64,000 bases of DNA from Planctomycetota bacterium (GTDB lineage: Bacteria > Planctomycetota > Phycisphaerae > SM23-33): the NCBI GenBank assembly GCA_009908915.1, contig JAAAOJ010000034.1:37900-101899 (forward strand), read 5' to 3'. A program made the translations under genes and the position numbers. Positions 54,242 through 63,159 of the stretch are shown here, one piece after another. Every line of letters starts with the position of its first letter. Position 1 is the stretch's first letter. Under the pieces are notes generated by a model. It had not been told where the DNA came from, did no database searches, and saw only the letters and a list, made by a program, of their open reading frames with translations.

Positions 54242-55295
54242 AGGACGGCTGATTGTCGGGCGCGGCGTCGGAGTGGTTGCGGCCCAGCCGTCCGGCCAGG
54301 ATGTTGGCGTACGGCCGAGTCGAGTCGTGCCGTTCGAGGATGATTTTCACTACGGCCGTGATTGGCACCGACAGGATCATGCCGATCGGTCCCCACAGGA
54401 TTCCCCAGAAAATCAGGGCCATCAGGACCGTAATCGGGTGGAGGTCGAGGTCGCGGCCCATGACTTTCGGCTCGATGATGTTGCCGATGGTGAACTGCAC
54501 GCTGCCGGGCCCGAGGATGGCTAGGAGGATGACAAGCGGTGTGGCGTTGGGGTCCAGCAGGACAATCGGCAGGGGCAGCAGCGTGGCGATAATCGAGCCG
54601 AGCGACGGGATATAGTTCAGCAGGAACGCCAAGAGCCCGAAGACGACGGCCAGGTCGATACGCAGGAAGTAGAGGATTGTGGCGGTCAGGACACCTGTCA
54701 CGGCCGACATGCCGGTCTTGATGATGATGTATCGCTTCGTCTGGCGTTCGGCGTCCCGCCACTGCCGGTTGCTCGGGCGGGCACCGCTGCTGCCGAACAG
54801 CAGGAACCCCACGTAGATCAGGACCAGTCCGCCCTGGCTGAGAATGTTGGTCACGGCGTTGGCGATACCCGTGAGCATGCTACGGACCGTCGCGGCCGTG
54901 CTGCCGCCGAAGGAATCAATGACCTCCTGCTTGCCCAGGCCGACCTTCGTCAGCGGCAGGGTCTCCAGGGCGTTGTCGATGACCTGCTGGAACCGCTGCT
55001 GGTAGAACTCGGCGTTGTTGCCCAGCCGGGCCACCGACATGCCCACCAGCAACCCCACCCCCGCCAGCAGCAGCAGGGCCACCAGCAGCGCAGTGCCCGC
55101 CGCCACCGGCCGCGGGAGCTTGAGGCGATCGACCTGCAGGTTGACCAACGGCATGAGCCCCACCGAAATGAACACCGCCAGGACGAACGGGACCAGCACC
55201 GCCTCCAGCCAGTACAACGCGCCCCCGACCGCCACCACCGCCAGAATGACCAAGCTCACCGCCTGGGTACGGATATAAGTTTGATTTGAACTCAT
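54240..55295 (-). CDS. AI-2E family transporter
   Basis: A 351-aa inner-membrane protein of the PF01594 family (TqsA/PerM type), with about seven or eight helices. Typical segments are 'LEAVLVPFVLAVFISVGLMPLV', 'LNYIPSLGSIIATLLPLPIVLL' and the conserved end 'GILWGPIGMILSVPITAVVKIIL'. Members move small solutes such as autoinducer-2 or ions; the substrate here is unknown. The ATG at 55295 overlaps the TGA of the broken gene before it, implying translational coupling in the ancestral operon. The stop codon is formed at the end of an inverted-repeat element. Confidence 0.85.
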   Translation of the reverse strand: MSSNQTYIRTQAVSLVILAVVAVGGALYWLEAVLVPFVLAVFISVGLMPLVNLQVDRLKLPRPVAAGTALLVALLLLAGVGLLVGMSVARLGNNAEFYQQRFQQVIDNALETLPLTKVGLGKQEVIDSFGGSTAATVRSMLTGIANAVTNILSQGGLVLIYVGFLLFGSSGARPSNRQWRDAERQTKRYIIIKTGMSAVTGVLTATILYFLRIDLAVVFGLLAFLLNYIPSLGSIIATLLPLPIVLLDPNATPLVILLAILGPGSVQFTIGNIIEPKVMGRDLDLHPITVLMALIFWGILWGPIGMILSVPITAVVKIILERHDSTRPYANILAGRLGRNHSDAAPDNQPS

Positions 55296-56018
55296 GTCAT
55301 TATCCAAGTCAGTACCGTGCCTATCAATGCAGAAGTGATGATACTGGCAATCCACAAAACCGCCTTAAAAAGACTCATCCCCTTCTTTTGCCCCCGTCGT
55401 TTTTCCAAGGCAGGAATGCGTTGGACAACCGTTTCATAGTAGGTATCCAACTCTTCAAGCATGCCGCGGTATTCTACCATGATCTCTAGCATTCCAGATG
55501 TCTGTTCGCAGGACTCACATGTTTCCGAAGTAAAGCTATCATTTCCAATATCTTTGGATCTTCGGAGGGCTGCAATACGTCCGTCCATCTTCGCCAGAGA
55601 GGAATAAATGTGTTGATACTATTCAGGAAAAACGACATCAAGCACATCCGCGGGATATTTCTCCACTGTCTTGATTTGACGACGCAGAACCACCCCAAGC
55701 CAGTCCGCCGCGTCAAAAAAAGCTCGGTAAGCATGGCCCTTTGCCTTATCAAGGTTGTTGACGACATATCGCTCAGGTTGGTCACGTTCAACCTCGCCTA
55801 ACTCAACAAGTTTTTGCACGAACTATATGGTCCAATGTCTCGCGATGCTGAACAAGCGGCGCAAACTGAAGTTCATGTTCGGGGTCGATCTCTTCTGTAC
55901 GCAGGATCAAAGCCTTGGTTTCTGCGTAGATATTACAGAGTTTCCGCCATTCGTCCTGATTTCCCTCTTCAACTGATTCAGAAGATTGTGTTGAATGCAA
56001 ACTTGTCCCCTTCGTCAT
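55292..56018 (-). pseudogene. Interrupted gene: one frameshift and one in-frame TAG
   Basis: Three pieces on the minus strand join into one plausible protein of about 240 aa. Piece 1 (from ATG 56018) ends '...ETLDHIVRAK' then shifts frame at a run of five As (near 55814-55818). Piece 2 continues '...YVVNNLDKAKGHAYRAFFDAADWLGVVL...DVVFPE' up to TAG at 55621-55619. Piece 3 is in the same frame as piece 2 and reads on 'YQHIYSSLAKMDGRIAALRR...' to a C-terminal membrane helix ('VLWIASIITSALIGTVL'). Removing one A would restore piece 1 to 2. The end overlaps the AI-2E gene start (ATGA). The family is not certain; base composition is lower in GC than the neighbours. Confidence 0.62.
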
Positions 56019-56022
56019 GGAT

Positions 56023-56217
56023 CTAGCGATTCTTGGTTCGGGCTTGCTTGTCCCAGTCAATTCTTCGTTGATCTGTCAGCACCAAATCATGCATAGCGCG
56101 AACACTGCCGGGCAGCTTATGCGCACTTGCTATAATTTTGTGACGAGTTTCAAGCGTCACAGGGGGAGTAGGGCCAAAGTCCCTGTCAATGACATCATGT
56201 GCCTTGGGCAATGGCAT
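56023..56217 (-). CDS. Possible small protein upstream of the broken gene
   Basis: A 64-aa frame from ATG 56217, behind GGAAAGGA. The product is basic and soluble, with 'PPVTLETRHKIIASAHKLPG' in the middle. It ends 4 bp before the start of the broken gene, so the two could be an operon. It lies in the same lower-GC stretch. No family recognised; coding status is uncertain. Confidence 0.4.
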   Translation of the reverse strand: MPLPKAHDVIDRDFGPTPPVTLETRHKIIASAHKLPGSVRAMHDLVLTDQRRIDWDKQARTKNR

Positions 56218-56610
56218 TGAAAATCCTTTCCGCCAGAATATTGTTTTCTTCAAAGGCTATCGAAGAACGCCGCCTATTGTATATCGACTGACAGACCTGT
56301 CAAACATAAAGCCCCCCCAAAGCTTCTGTGCCGACTCCTTCGATCTTACTCCAATTTCAATACAAATATTGTAGTCCAACAGGACATGATTGAGAATACA
56401 ACGTTCGCTGGCCCCGCCGGGGCGGAGTTGCTATACTGCCGGCTTCGGGCGGCTGATCCCGCGGCTGCCGAGAATAGCGCACGTCCCGCTGTGCGCGGTT
56501 CAGCACCTGCTGGACCGCGTGAAACGGTGGCAGAGCCGGTGCTCCGCCACCCACAGACGTTCTTTATGGATGTGCCAGTGGACAACTTGAATGTTGGCAC
56601 GGAGGCGGCC
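56218..56610. other. Divergent region before dnaE, 393 bp
   Basis: Holds no supportable gene. An in-frame extension of dnaE back to 56386 exists but lacks family features. A TATACT hexamer at 56432-56437 could be a -10 box for dnaE, without a clear -35. The left half is AT-rich and belongs to the lower-GC block. Confidence 0.35.
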
Positions 56611-59600
56611 ATGGATGGTTTCACGCATCTTCACGTACATTCGCATTACTCGCTGCTGGACGGCGCGACGACGGTCAAGAGGCTCGTCGACCGGGCCGTC
56701 GAGACCGGCATGGACAGCCTGGCCCTCAGCGACCACGGCAACCTCTTCGGCGCCTGCGACTTCTACAGCACCTGCAAGGCCGCCGACATCAAGCCCGTCC
56801 TCGGCCTGGAAGCCTACATCTCGCCGACGAGTCGCACCGACCGCTCCATGGGCGACCAGCGAACCGCCTGCTACCACCTGCTGCTGCTGGCGATGAACGC
56901 CGAGGGGTGGCTGAACCTCAAGCGCCTATCCAGCCGCGCCTACCTCGAAGGTTTCTACTACAAACCCCGCATCGACCGCGAACTGCTGGCCGAGTTCAAC
57001 CAAGGCCTCATCTGCACCACCGCCTGCCTCGGCGGGGAGGTGCCCGCGGCCCTGCTGGCCGGCGATGAGGACAAGGCCCGCCGCATCGCGGGCGAGTACC
57101 GCGATATCTTCGGCCCCGAGCGGTTCTTCATCGAGGTCCAGAACAACGGTATCGACGAGCAGACGCGCGTGAACCCCGTGCTGGTCAAGCTCGCCGACGA
57201 GCTGGGCGTGGGCGTGGTCGGCACGAACGACGTACACTTCCTCGCCGCCGATTCCAAGGCCAGCCACGAGGTCCTCACCTGCATTGCTACCGGCAAGACG
57301 CTGGAAGACTCCAGGCTGGACTACCCCGACTCACTCTACCTCAAAAGCCCGCGGGAGATGCGCGAGGCCCTCAAGGCCTTTCCCGGCGCGGCCGACAATA
57401 CGCTGAAGATCGCGGAGATGTGCGACGTCGAGATCGACTTCGAGACCGCCTACCTGCCCGTCTTCGGCGTGCCGGAGGGCAAGACCGACGACGAGTATCT
57501 TGCCGAGATCGCCCACGAGGGGCTGCGCGCACGCTTCGACGGCAAGGACGTGCCGCAGGACTACCTCGACCGCCTCGACCACGAGTTGCAGGTCATCAAC
57601 GACAAGGGCTACAGCAGCTACTTCCTCATCGTCAACGACTTCGTGGAGTACGCCCGCGAGAACGACATCCCGTCGGCCCCGCGTGGCAGCGGCGTGGCGA
57701 CGCTGCTGGGCTACTCGCTGAAGATCGCCGAGGTCGATCCGATCCGCTACGGGCTGCTCTTCGAGCGGTTCACCGACCCGCAGCGCGACGAGGCGCCCGA
57801 CCTGGATATCGACATTTGCCAGGAAGGCCGAAGCAAGGTCATCCAGTACGTCCGCGAGACGTACGGCCATGTCGCGCAGATCATCACCTACGGGACGCTG
57901 AAGGCCCGGGCCGTCCTGCGGGACGTCGGGCGGGTGCTCGGCATGGAACTCGACGAGGTCGACGCCATCTGCAAACTCGTACCGAACGACCTGAAAATGA
58001 CGCTCGATAAGGCTCTCGAGGTCGAGCCGGACCTCAAGCAACTCTACGACACCAACCCGCGGGTGCGGGCGATGGTGGACCATGGCCGGCAGCTCGAAGG
58101 TCTCTGCCGCCACGCCGGCGTACACGCCGCGGGCGTCATCGTCGCCGACGTGCCGCTGGAAGAGGTCGTGCCGCTTTACAAGCAGGGTGACAGCGACGTG
58201 GTCACCCAGTGGGACGGTCCGACGTGCGAGAAGGTCGGCCTGATGAAGATGGACTTCCTCGGCCTGCGGACGCTGACGATTCTCCAGCGGGCGCGAGAGA
58301 TGGTCCGCGAGCAGACCGGCGAGGACATCGACCCCGAGACGGTGTCGCTCGAGGACGTGGACGTCTTCGAGCTGTTCCGCGACGGGCACACCGACGGTGT
58401 GTTCCAGTTCGAGTCCGACGGCATGAAGAACGTCCTGCAGCAGATGCAGCCGTCGCGCATCGAAGACCTCATCGCCGCCAACGCCATGTACCGCCCCGGG
58501 CCGATGGAACTCATCCCCAGCTACTGCGGTCGCAAGCACGGGCAGGAAGAGGTCCCCTCGGTCCACCCCCTCGTGGACGATCTGCTGGCCGAGACGTACG
58601 GCATCATGGCCTACCAGGAGCAGGTCATGCAAGTGCTCAATCGCCTCGGCAAGCTGCCACTCAACCGTGCATTGACGCTCATTAAGGCCATCTCCAAGAA
58701 GAAGGAGAAGGTCATCGCCTCCGAGCGGCCGAACTTCATCCAGGGCGCGATCGAAAACGGCATCGATGAGGATACCGCCAACGGTCTGTTCGAGCTGATC
58801 TTGAAGTTTGCCGGCTACGGCTTCAACAAGGCCCACTCTACGCGGTACGCCATCGTGGCCTACCAGACGGCGTGGTTCAAGGTCCACTACCCGAAGCAAT
58901 TCCTGGCGGCCACGCTGACCTACGAAGCGGTCGACACGGACAAGGTGGTGCAGTACATGGCCGAGGCCGCCCGCATGGGCATCGACATCGCCCCGCCGGA
59001 CATTAACACCTGCGGTGCGGCTTTCGCCGTCGACGGCAATGCGGTGCGGTTCGGGCTGGCGGCGGTCAAGGGCGTCGGCCACGGCGCCGTCGAGGAGATC
59101 GTCCGTGCTCGCCAGGAGGCCGGCGGCGCGTTCAAGAACCTCTACCACTTCTGCGAGTACGTCGACACGCGGCAGGTCAACAAGGGCGCCATCGAAGCGC
59201 TTGTCAAGTGCGGCGCGTTCGACGCCCTCGGCGCCAATCGGGCGGCCATGATGGCCGCCCTGGACGCGGCGATCGACATCGGCCATGATGCCGCGGTCAA
59301 CCGCCGCAGCGGTCAGCTTGGGCTGTTCGGTGATGCACCGGTCGAGGCGGCCCCGCAGTTCCCGGACGTCGAGCCGTGGAGCGAGGGTGAACTGCTCGCG
59401 GCCGAGAAGGAGACGCTCGGCTTTTTCGTCTCCAGCCACCCGCTGGTCAAGTACGGCCGGGAGCTGACCGGCCTGAGTTGGCCGGACGGTGTCACGCTCG
59501 GCAAGCTCGACCAGCAGCCGGAGACGTTCCCGCACGGCCAGGCCGTCCGCGTCGGCTGCATGATCGCGGAGGTCCGCCCCACCGTCACCAAGAAGAAGGG

Positions 59601-60147
59601 CGAGAAGATGGCCCGGCTCGTGCTCGAGGACGTGACCGGCAAGTACGAAGCCGTCGTTTTCCCGCGACGCTACGAGACACTCAGTGACATCATCGCCCCC
59701 GACGCCCTGGTCTTCGTCACCGGCAAGATGGAGCGTGAGTTCAGCCGCCCGAGCATCATCGTCGAGGAGATCACGCCGATCGACGAGGCGCTGCAGCGCT
59801 ACACCGCCGCGGTGGAACTGGACCTTCCGCCCGGCGACGCCGACCTGCCGCAGAAGATCCACGAGATTCTCAGCCGTCACCCCGGACAGCGCGGCGTGAT
59901 TGTCCGCGTTCGCCCGACGTGTCGGCCCGACCTGGTGGCGATCATCCGCGCCGGCCGCAGCGCACGGATCGCCCCCAATCGCGAGTGCATCGAGGCCGTG
60001 GAGGATCTGCTCGGCGACCAGCGGCACATTCGCCTGGTGCCCGCGCGCGTCAAACTCGAAGAACGCTCCAACTGCAAGCGCCGCGCCACCGGCACCAATG
60101 GCCATAACAAGGGCCCGGCCTCCGAAGCCGTCACGAGATTCAATTAG
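56611..60147 (+). CDS. dnaE: DNA polymerase III alpha subunit
   Basis: About 1178 aa, the usual DnaE size, from ATG 56611 behind GGAGG (the family start 'FTHLHVHSHYSLLDG'). It begins with the PHP domain ('HVHSHYSLLDG', 'LSDHGNLFG'). Catalytic aspartates lie in 'PDLDIDIC' (Asp399, Asp401) and 'KMDFLGLRTL' (Asp548). Then come the thumb/fingers ('YRPGPMELIPSY', 'KFAGYGFNKAHS'), helix-hairpin-helix ('VRFGLAAVKGVGHGAVEEIV'), an OB-fold ('VGCMIAEVRPTVTKKKGEKMARLVLED') and a short tail. It is the replicative polymerase. The TAG stop (60145-60147) begins another inverted-repeat end. Confidence 0.95.
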   Translation: MDGFTHLHVHSHYSLLDGATTVKRLVDRAVETGMDSLALSDHGNLFGACDFYSTCKAADIKPVLGLEAYISPTSRTDRSMGDQRTACYHLLLLAMNAEGWLNLKRLSSRAYLEGFYYKPRIDRELLAEFNQGLICTTACLGGEVPAALLAGDEDKARRIAGEYRDIFGPERFFIEVQNNGIDEQTRVNPVLVKLADELGVGVVGTNDVHFLAADSKASHEVLTCIATGKTLEDSRLDYPDSLYLKSPREMREALKAFPGAADNTLKIAEMCDVEIDFETAYLPVFGVPEGKTDDEYLAEIAHEGLRARFDGKDVPQDYLDRLDHELQVINDKGYSSYFLIVNDFVEYARENDIPSAPRGSGVATLLGYSLKIAEVDPIRYGLLFERFTDPQRDEAPDLDIDICQEGRSKVIQYVRETYGHVAQIITYGTLKARAVLRDVGRVLGMELDEVDAICKLVPNDLKMTLDKALEVEPDLKQLYDTNPRVRAMVDHGRQLEGLCRHAGVHAAGVIVADVPLEEVVPLYKQGDSDVVTQWDGPTCEKVGLMKMDFLGLRTLTILQRAREMVREQTGEDIDPETVSLEDVDVFELFRDGHTDGVFQFESDGMKNVLQQMQPSRIEDLIAANAMYRPGPMELIPSYCGRKHGQEEVPSVHPLVDDLLAETYGIMAYQEQVMQVLNRLGKLPLNRALTLIKAISKKKEKVIASERPNFIQGAIENGIDEDTANGLFELILKFAGYGFNKAHSTRYAIVAYQTAWFKVHYPKQFLAATLTYEAVDTDKVVQYMAEAARMGIDIAPPDINTCGAAFAVDGNAVRFGLAAVKGVGHGAVEEIVRARQEAGGAFKNLYHFCEYVDTRQVNKGAIEALVKCGAFDALGANRAAMMAALDAAIDIGHDAAVNRRSGQLGLFGDAPVEAAPQFPDVEPWSEGELLAAEKETLGFFVSSHPLVKYGRELTGLSWPDGVTLGKLDQQPETFPHGQAVRVGCMIAEVRPTVTKKKGEKMARLVLEDVTGKYEAVVFPRRYETLSDIIAPDALVFVTGKMEREFSRPSIIVEEITPIDEALQRYTAAVELDLPPGDADLPQKIHEILSRHPGQRGVIVRVRPTCRPDLVAIIRAGRSARIAPNRECIEAVEDLLGDQRHIRLVPARVKLEERSNCKRRATGTNGHNKGPASEAVTRFN

Positions 60148-60170
60148 CAGCCCGCCTGGAAATGCATCGC
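60146..60170. repeat. Dispersed inverted-repeat element, copy F (one end only)
   Basis: AGCAGCCCGCCTGGAAATGC followed by ATCGC matches the left ends of the other copies (AGCAGTCCGTTTAGAAATGG, ATCGC). No right end was found. The T before it completes TAG, the dnaE stop codon. Confidence 0.5.
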
Positions 60171-60399
60171 CTCACGAAGCAGCGACACCGTTGCATAGAT
60201 GGGCAGGTCATGGACGTCTCGTCTCGTAAGAATGCGCAAAATATGGATTTTCTGTGCTGCTTTTTCTTGACATGCAATATGACCTTGCAGTAAAAAACCT
60301 TGCAACCAGTCAACTCAGTCCGTCAAAGTTGCTTCGTGCAGCTTCAAGCAATCTCAACAAGCAGTCCGGACAAATCGAGTTCTGGGACACCCACGGTCG

Positions 60400-63159
60400 A
60401 TGGCCGCACAAACGGCCGAGTGCCGCAACACCAGGAGACAGGAGACGCGACCGCCTTGGGCTGCCAGTATCCATGAGGACGGCAACCGGGTCTCGCCTCA
60501 CAACAACAAAGCAAGGGAGTTGTTTGACGACCCCCAGGGGGATTGGAACGGCGATGACTCACCGGCGGCGCATGAAGGCGAGCAATACGCCGAGGTGCAG
60601 GCGCTCGAAGGCAAAGGCGGCGGCTTGAGGCAGACACTGAAGCTGGAGAAGGGCCAGCAATACCGCCTCAGCTTCTGGCACAGGAAGCGCGAACCGGAGA
60701 TCCACCAGTACGCGAAGGATCACACGACGGACCCTTTTGTTGTCAAGCTGACCGACGGCCATTTCCTTGATGCCGATGGCGAAGATACTGACACCCAGCA
60801 ATACCAGGTAAACCCCGGATCCAGCTGGCAGGAGTGGAAGCGAGCCAACGGCGCCTCGTATGTTTTCGTTGCCGACAGCGATTACGTCGAGTTGACATTC
60901 ACCAAGCCGTACGATGCCGACTGGACCGGCTGGGGCGGCCTGGTTGACGACGTCGTCGTCGAGCCGGCTGGCGTGGAACTGATCGTCGACGGCGAGGACT
61001 GGGACGCCGAGAAGGCGATCGAGCTCAAGAAGGACAACGGGTTTCTCGGCAACTACACGGTCAAGTGCTACTACCCGAAGGGTGCTGATGAGTACCTGAC
61101 GCTTTCGTGGGACAAGAAGCCGGACGGTGCGGAGATCTATGAAACGGGTGAGGGTGACGATAAGAATATGTTGGATTTGCCCTACACCTGGTGGGACGAC
61201 GACGGCGTGCGAACCTTCGAGCTGAAGGTCAAGGAGCCCGTGCCGAAGACCAAGATGACACTGACGCTGACCGATGGCCCGTCGAACAGCGAGATCATCT
61301 ACACGCCATGCGCGGACTGTATCGGCTCCTGCGCCGGCCAGCGACCGGGCGCGATGGACGCCGGCACTGGTTCGGTGGACCTGGTCATGGGACTTGGCCC
61401 CGTGGCCAACGGCGCGGCCGGCGGCAGCGTCTCGCTGTACGGCGATCGTCCGGCGGACTTCGTCAACAACGCCTCGGACCTCGATGCCTCGGTCCATTCG
61501 AGCGTCACGGTGGTGAACGCCGACGCCCCGTACGTGCCGTGGCGGGCGGAGGCCTGGACCGAATGGCTGGACCTGGGCACGGGCCACAGCGCCTACCTCA
61601 GGAATTTCTCGCCGGCCGACGGCGGCGGCTACGCGATCGCCTACGGGGACTCGGGCGGCTACAGCAGCAGCGAGGCGTTCAGAACGCTTCGCATGACGGC
61701 CAACCACGCCCCGACGGCGTCGGACGACAGCGCCACGGCGATGCGGGAGACGGCCGTGACGATCGACGCGCTGGCCAACGACACCGACGCGGACCCCGTC
61801 GACGTGCTGACGGTGGACTCGGTCACGCAGGGCGCCAACGGCTCGGTGACCAACAACGGCAGCGAGGTGACCTACACGCCTGACGCCGGCTTCACCGGCG
61901 TGGATTCGTTCGAGTACACCGTCACCGACGGCAAGGGCCTTTACGACACCGCGACGGTGACGGTCGACGTGGTGGCCGCCCGCCCGCCGGAGAACCCGGC
62001 CAATGCGGTCTCGGGCATCGAGTACGAGACATTCGACGGCACGTGGACATCGCTGCCGGACTTCGATTCGCTGACGGCGGCTGACAGCGGCGTGATGGAC
62101 GCAATCGACATCACGGCCGGGCGCGACGGCACCGACCACTTCGCGATGCGTTGGAGCGGCTACGTCGAGGTGCCGACCGACGGGACGTACACCTTCTACA
62201 CCGCCAGCGACGACGGCAGTCAGCTCTTCATCGGCGATACGCTGGTCGTGGACAACGACGGGCTGCACTCGCTTTGGGAGGCCTCCGGTACGATCGACCT
62301 TCAGGCCGGCCGGCACGCGATGACGGTGACGTTCTTCGAGGGCTCCGGCGGTGAGCAGATCGACGTGTCCTTTGAAGGCGGCGGGTTGAGCAAGCAGGAG
62401 ATCCCCGCGGCGAACCTGTATTATGTCGACGATCCGGTCAACCACGCCCCCGCGGCGTTGAACGACGCGGCGAGCACGGACCAGGACACGCCGGTGACGA
62501 TCGACGTGCTGACCAACGACAGCGACCCGGACATCGGCGATGCGCTGAGCGTGCAGATGTTGTTGGCCTATGACACGCGCGGCTCGGTGGAGACCGACGG
62601 CGCCACCGTGACCTACACGCCCCCGAGCGGGTTCATCGGCACGGATTCGTTCGAGTACCTCCTCGGCGACGGCAACGGCGGACACGACACGGCGAGCGTG
62701 ACGGTCACGACGGTCGACCCGACCGCCGGCCGGCCGGGCGACGATCCGGCCAATGCGGTTTCGGGCCTCGAGTACGAGGTCTTTGACGGCTCGTGGGGCA
62801 GTCTGCCGGACTTCGATTCGCTGACGGCGGCTGACAGCGGCGTGATGGACGCAATCGACATCACGGCCGGGCGCGACGGCACCGACCACTTCGCGATGCG
62901 CTGGAGCGGCTACGTCGAGGTGCCGACCGACGGGACGTACACCTTCTACACCGCCAGCGACGACGGCACGACCACTTCGCGATGCGCTGGAGCGGCTACG
63001 TCGAGGTGCCGACCGACGGGACGTACACCTTCTACACCGCCAGCGACGACGGCAGTCAGCTCTTCATCGGCGATACGCTGGTCGTGGACAACGACGGCCA
63101 GCACTCGGTGTGGGAGGCCTCGGGTACGATCGACCTTCAGGCCGGTCGGCACGCGATGA
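60400..63159 (+). pseudogene. PA14/cadherin-like/RHS-type giant protein, front part, frameshifted at its end
   Basis: An open frame of 919 codons. Residues 1-200 include a carbohydrate-binding-like fold ('YAEVQALEGKGGGLRQTLKLEKGQQYRLSFW'); 'GTGSVDLVMGLGPVANGAAGGSVSLY' (near 325-350) resembles the entry of RHS proteins. A tandem-95/cadherin-like domain follows ('NHAPTASDDSATAMRE...TVDVV'), then a PA14 domain ('FAMRWSGYVEVPTDGTYTFY'), a second cadherin-like domain and a second PA14. An exact 86-bp duplication (62883-63054) shifts the frame, so the last 60 residues are nonsense. No signal peptide is seen, so the true N-terminus may be missing. The start is uncertain. Confidence 0.65.
62883..63054. 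repeat. Exact 86-bp tandem duplication inside the second PA14 domain
   Basis: Bases 62883-62968 recur unchanged at 62969-63054. The 8-bp CGACGGCA lies at both edges of the unit, a likely slippage site. 86 is not a multiple of three, so the reading frame changes. Confidence 0.95.

Noticed and set aside
55486..55791. Minus-strand frame of 101 codons overlapping the broken gene
   Set aside because: It lies in a different frame from the pieces that join into one protein, and its translation has no helix or membrane pattern comparable to them.
56386..56610. N-terminal extension of DnaE by 75 residues
   Set aside because: The family begins at 'FTHLHVHSHYS'; the extension is low in conservation features and the ATG at 56611 has a GGAGG site.
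57331..60105. A 924-codon open frame antisense to dnaE
   Set aside because: Same GC-driven shadow effect; dnaE is unambiguous on the other strand.
60254..60628. A 124-codon plus-strand frame after dnaE
   Set aside because: Its second half is a shifted reading of the giant protein gene and the first half has no ribosome site or recognisable motif.
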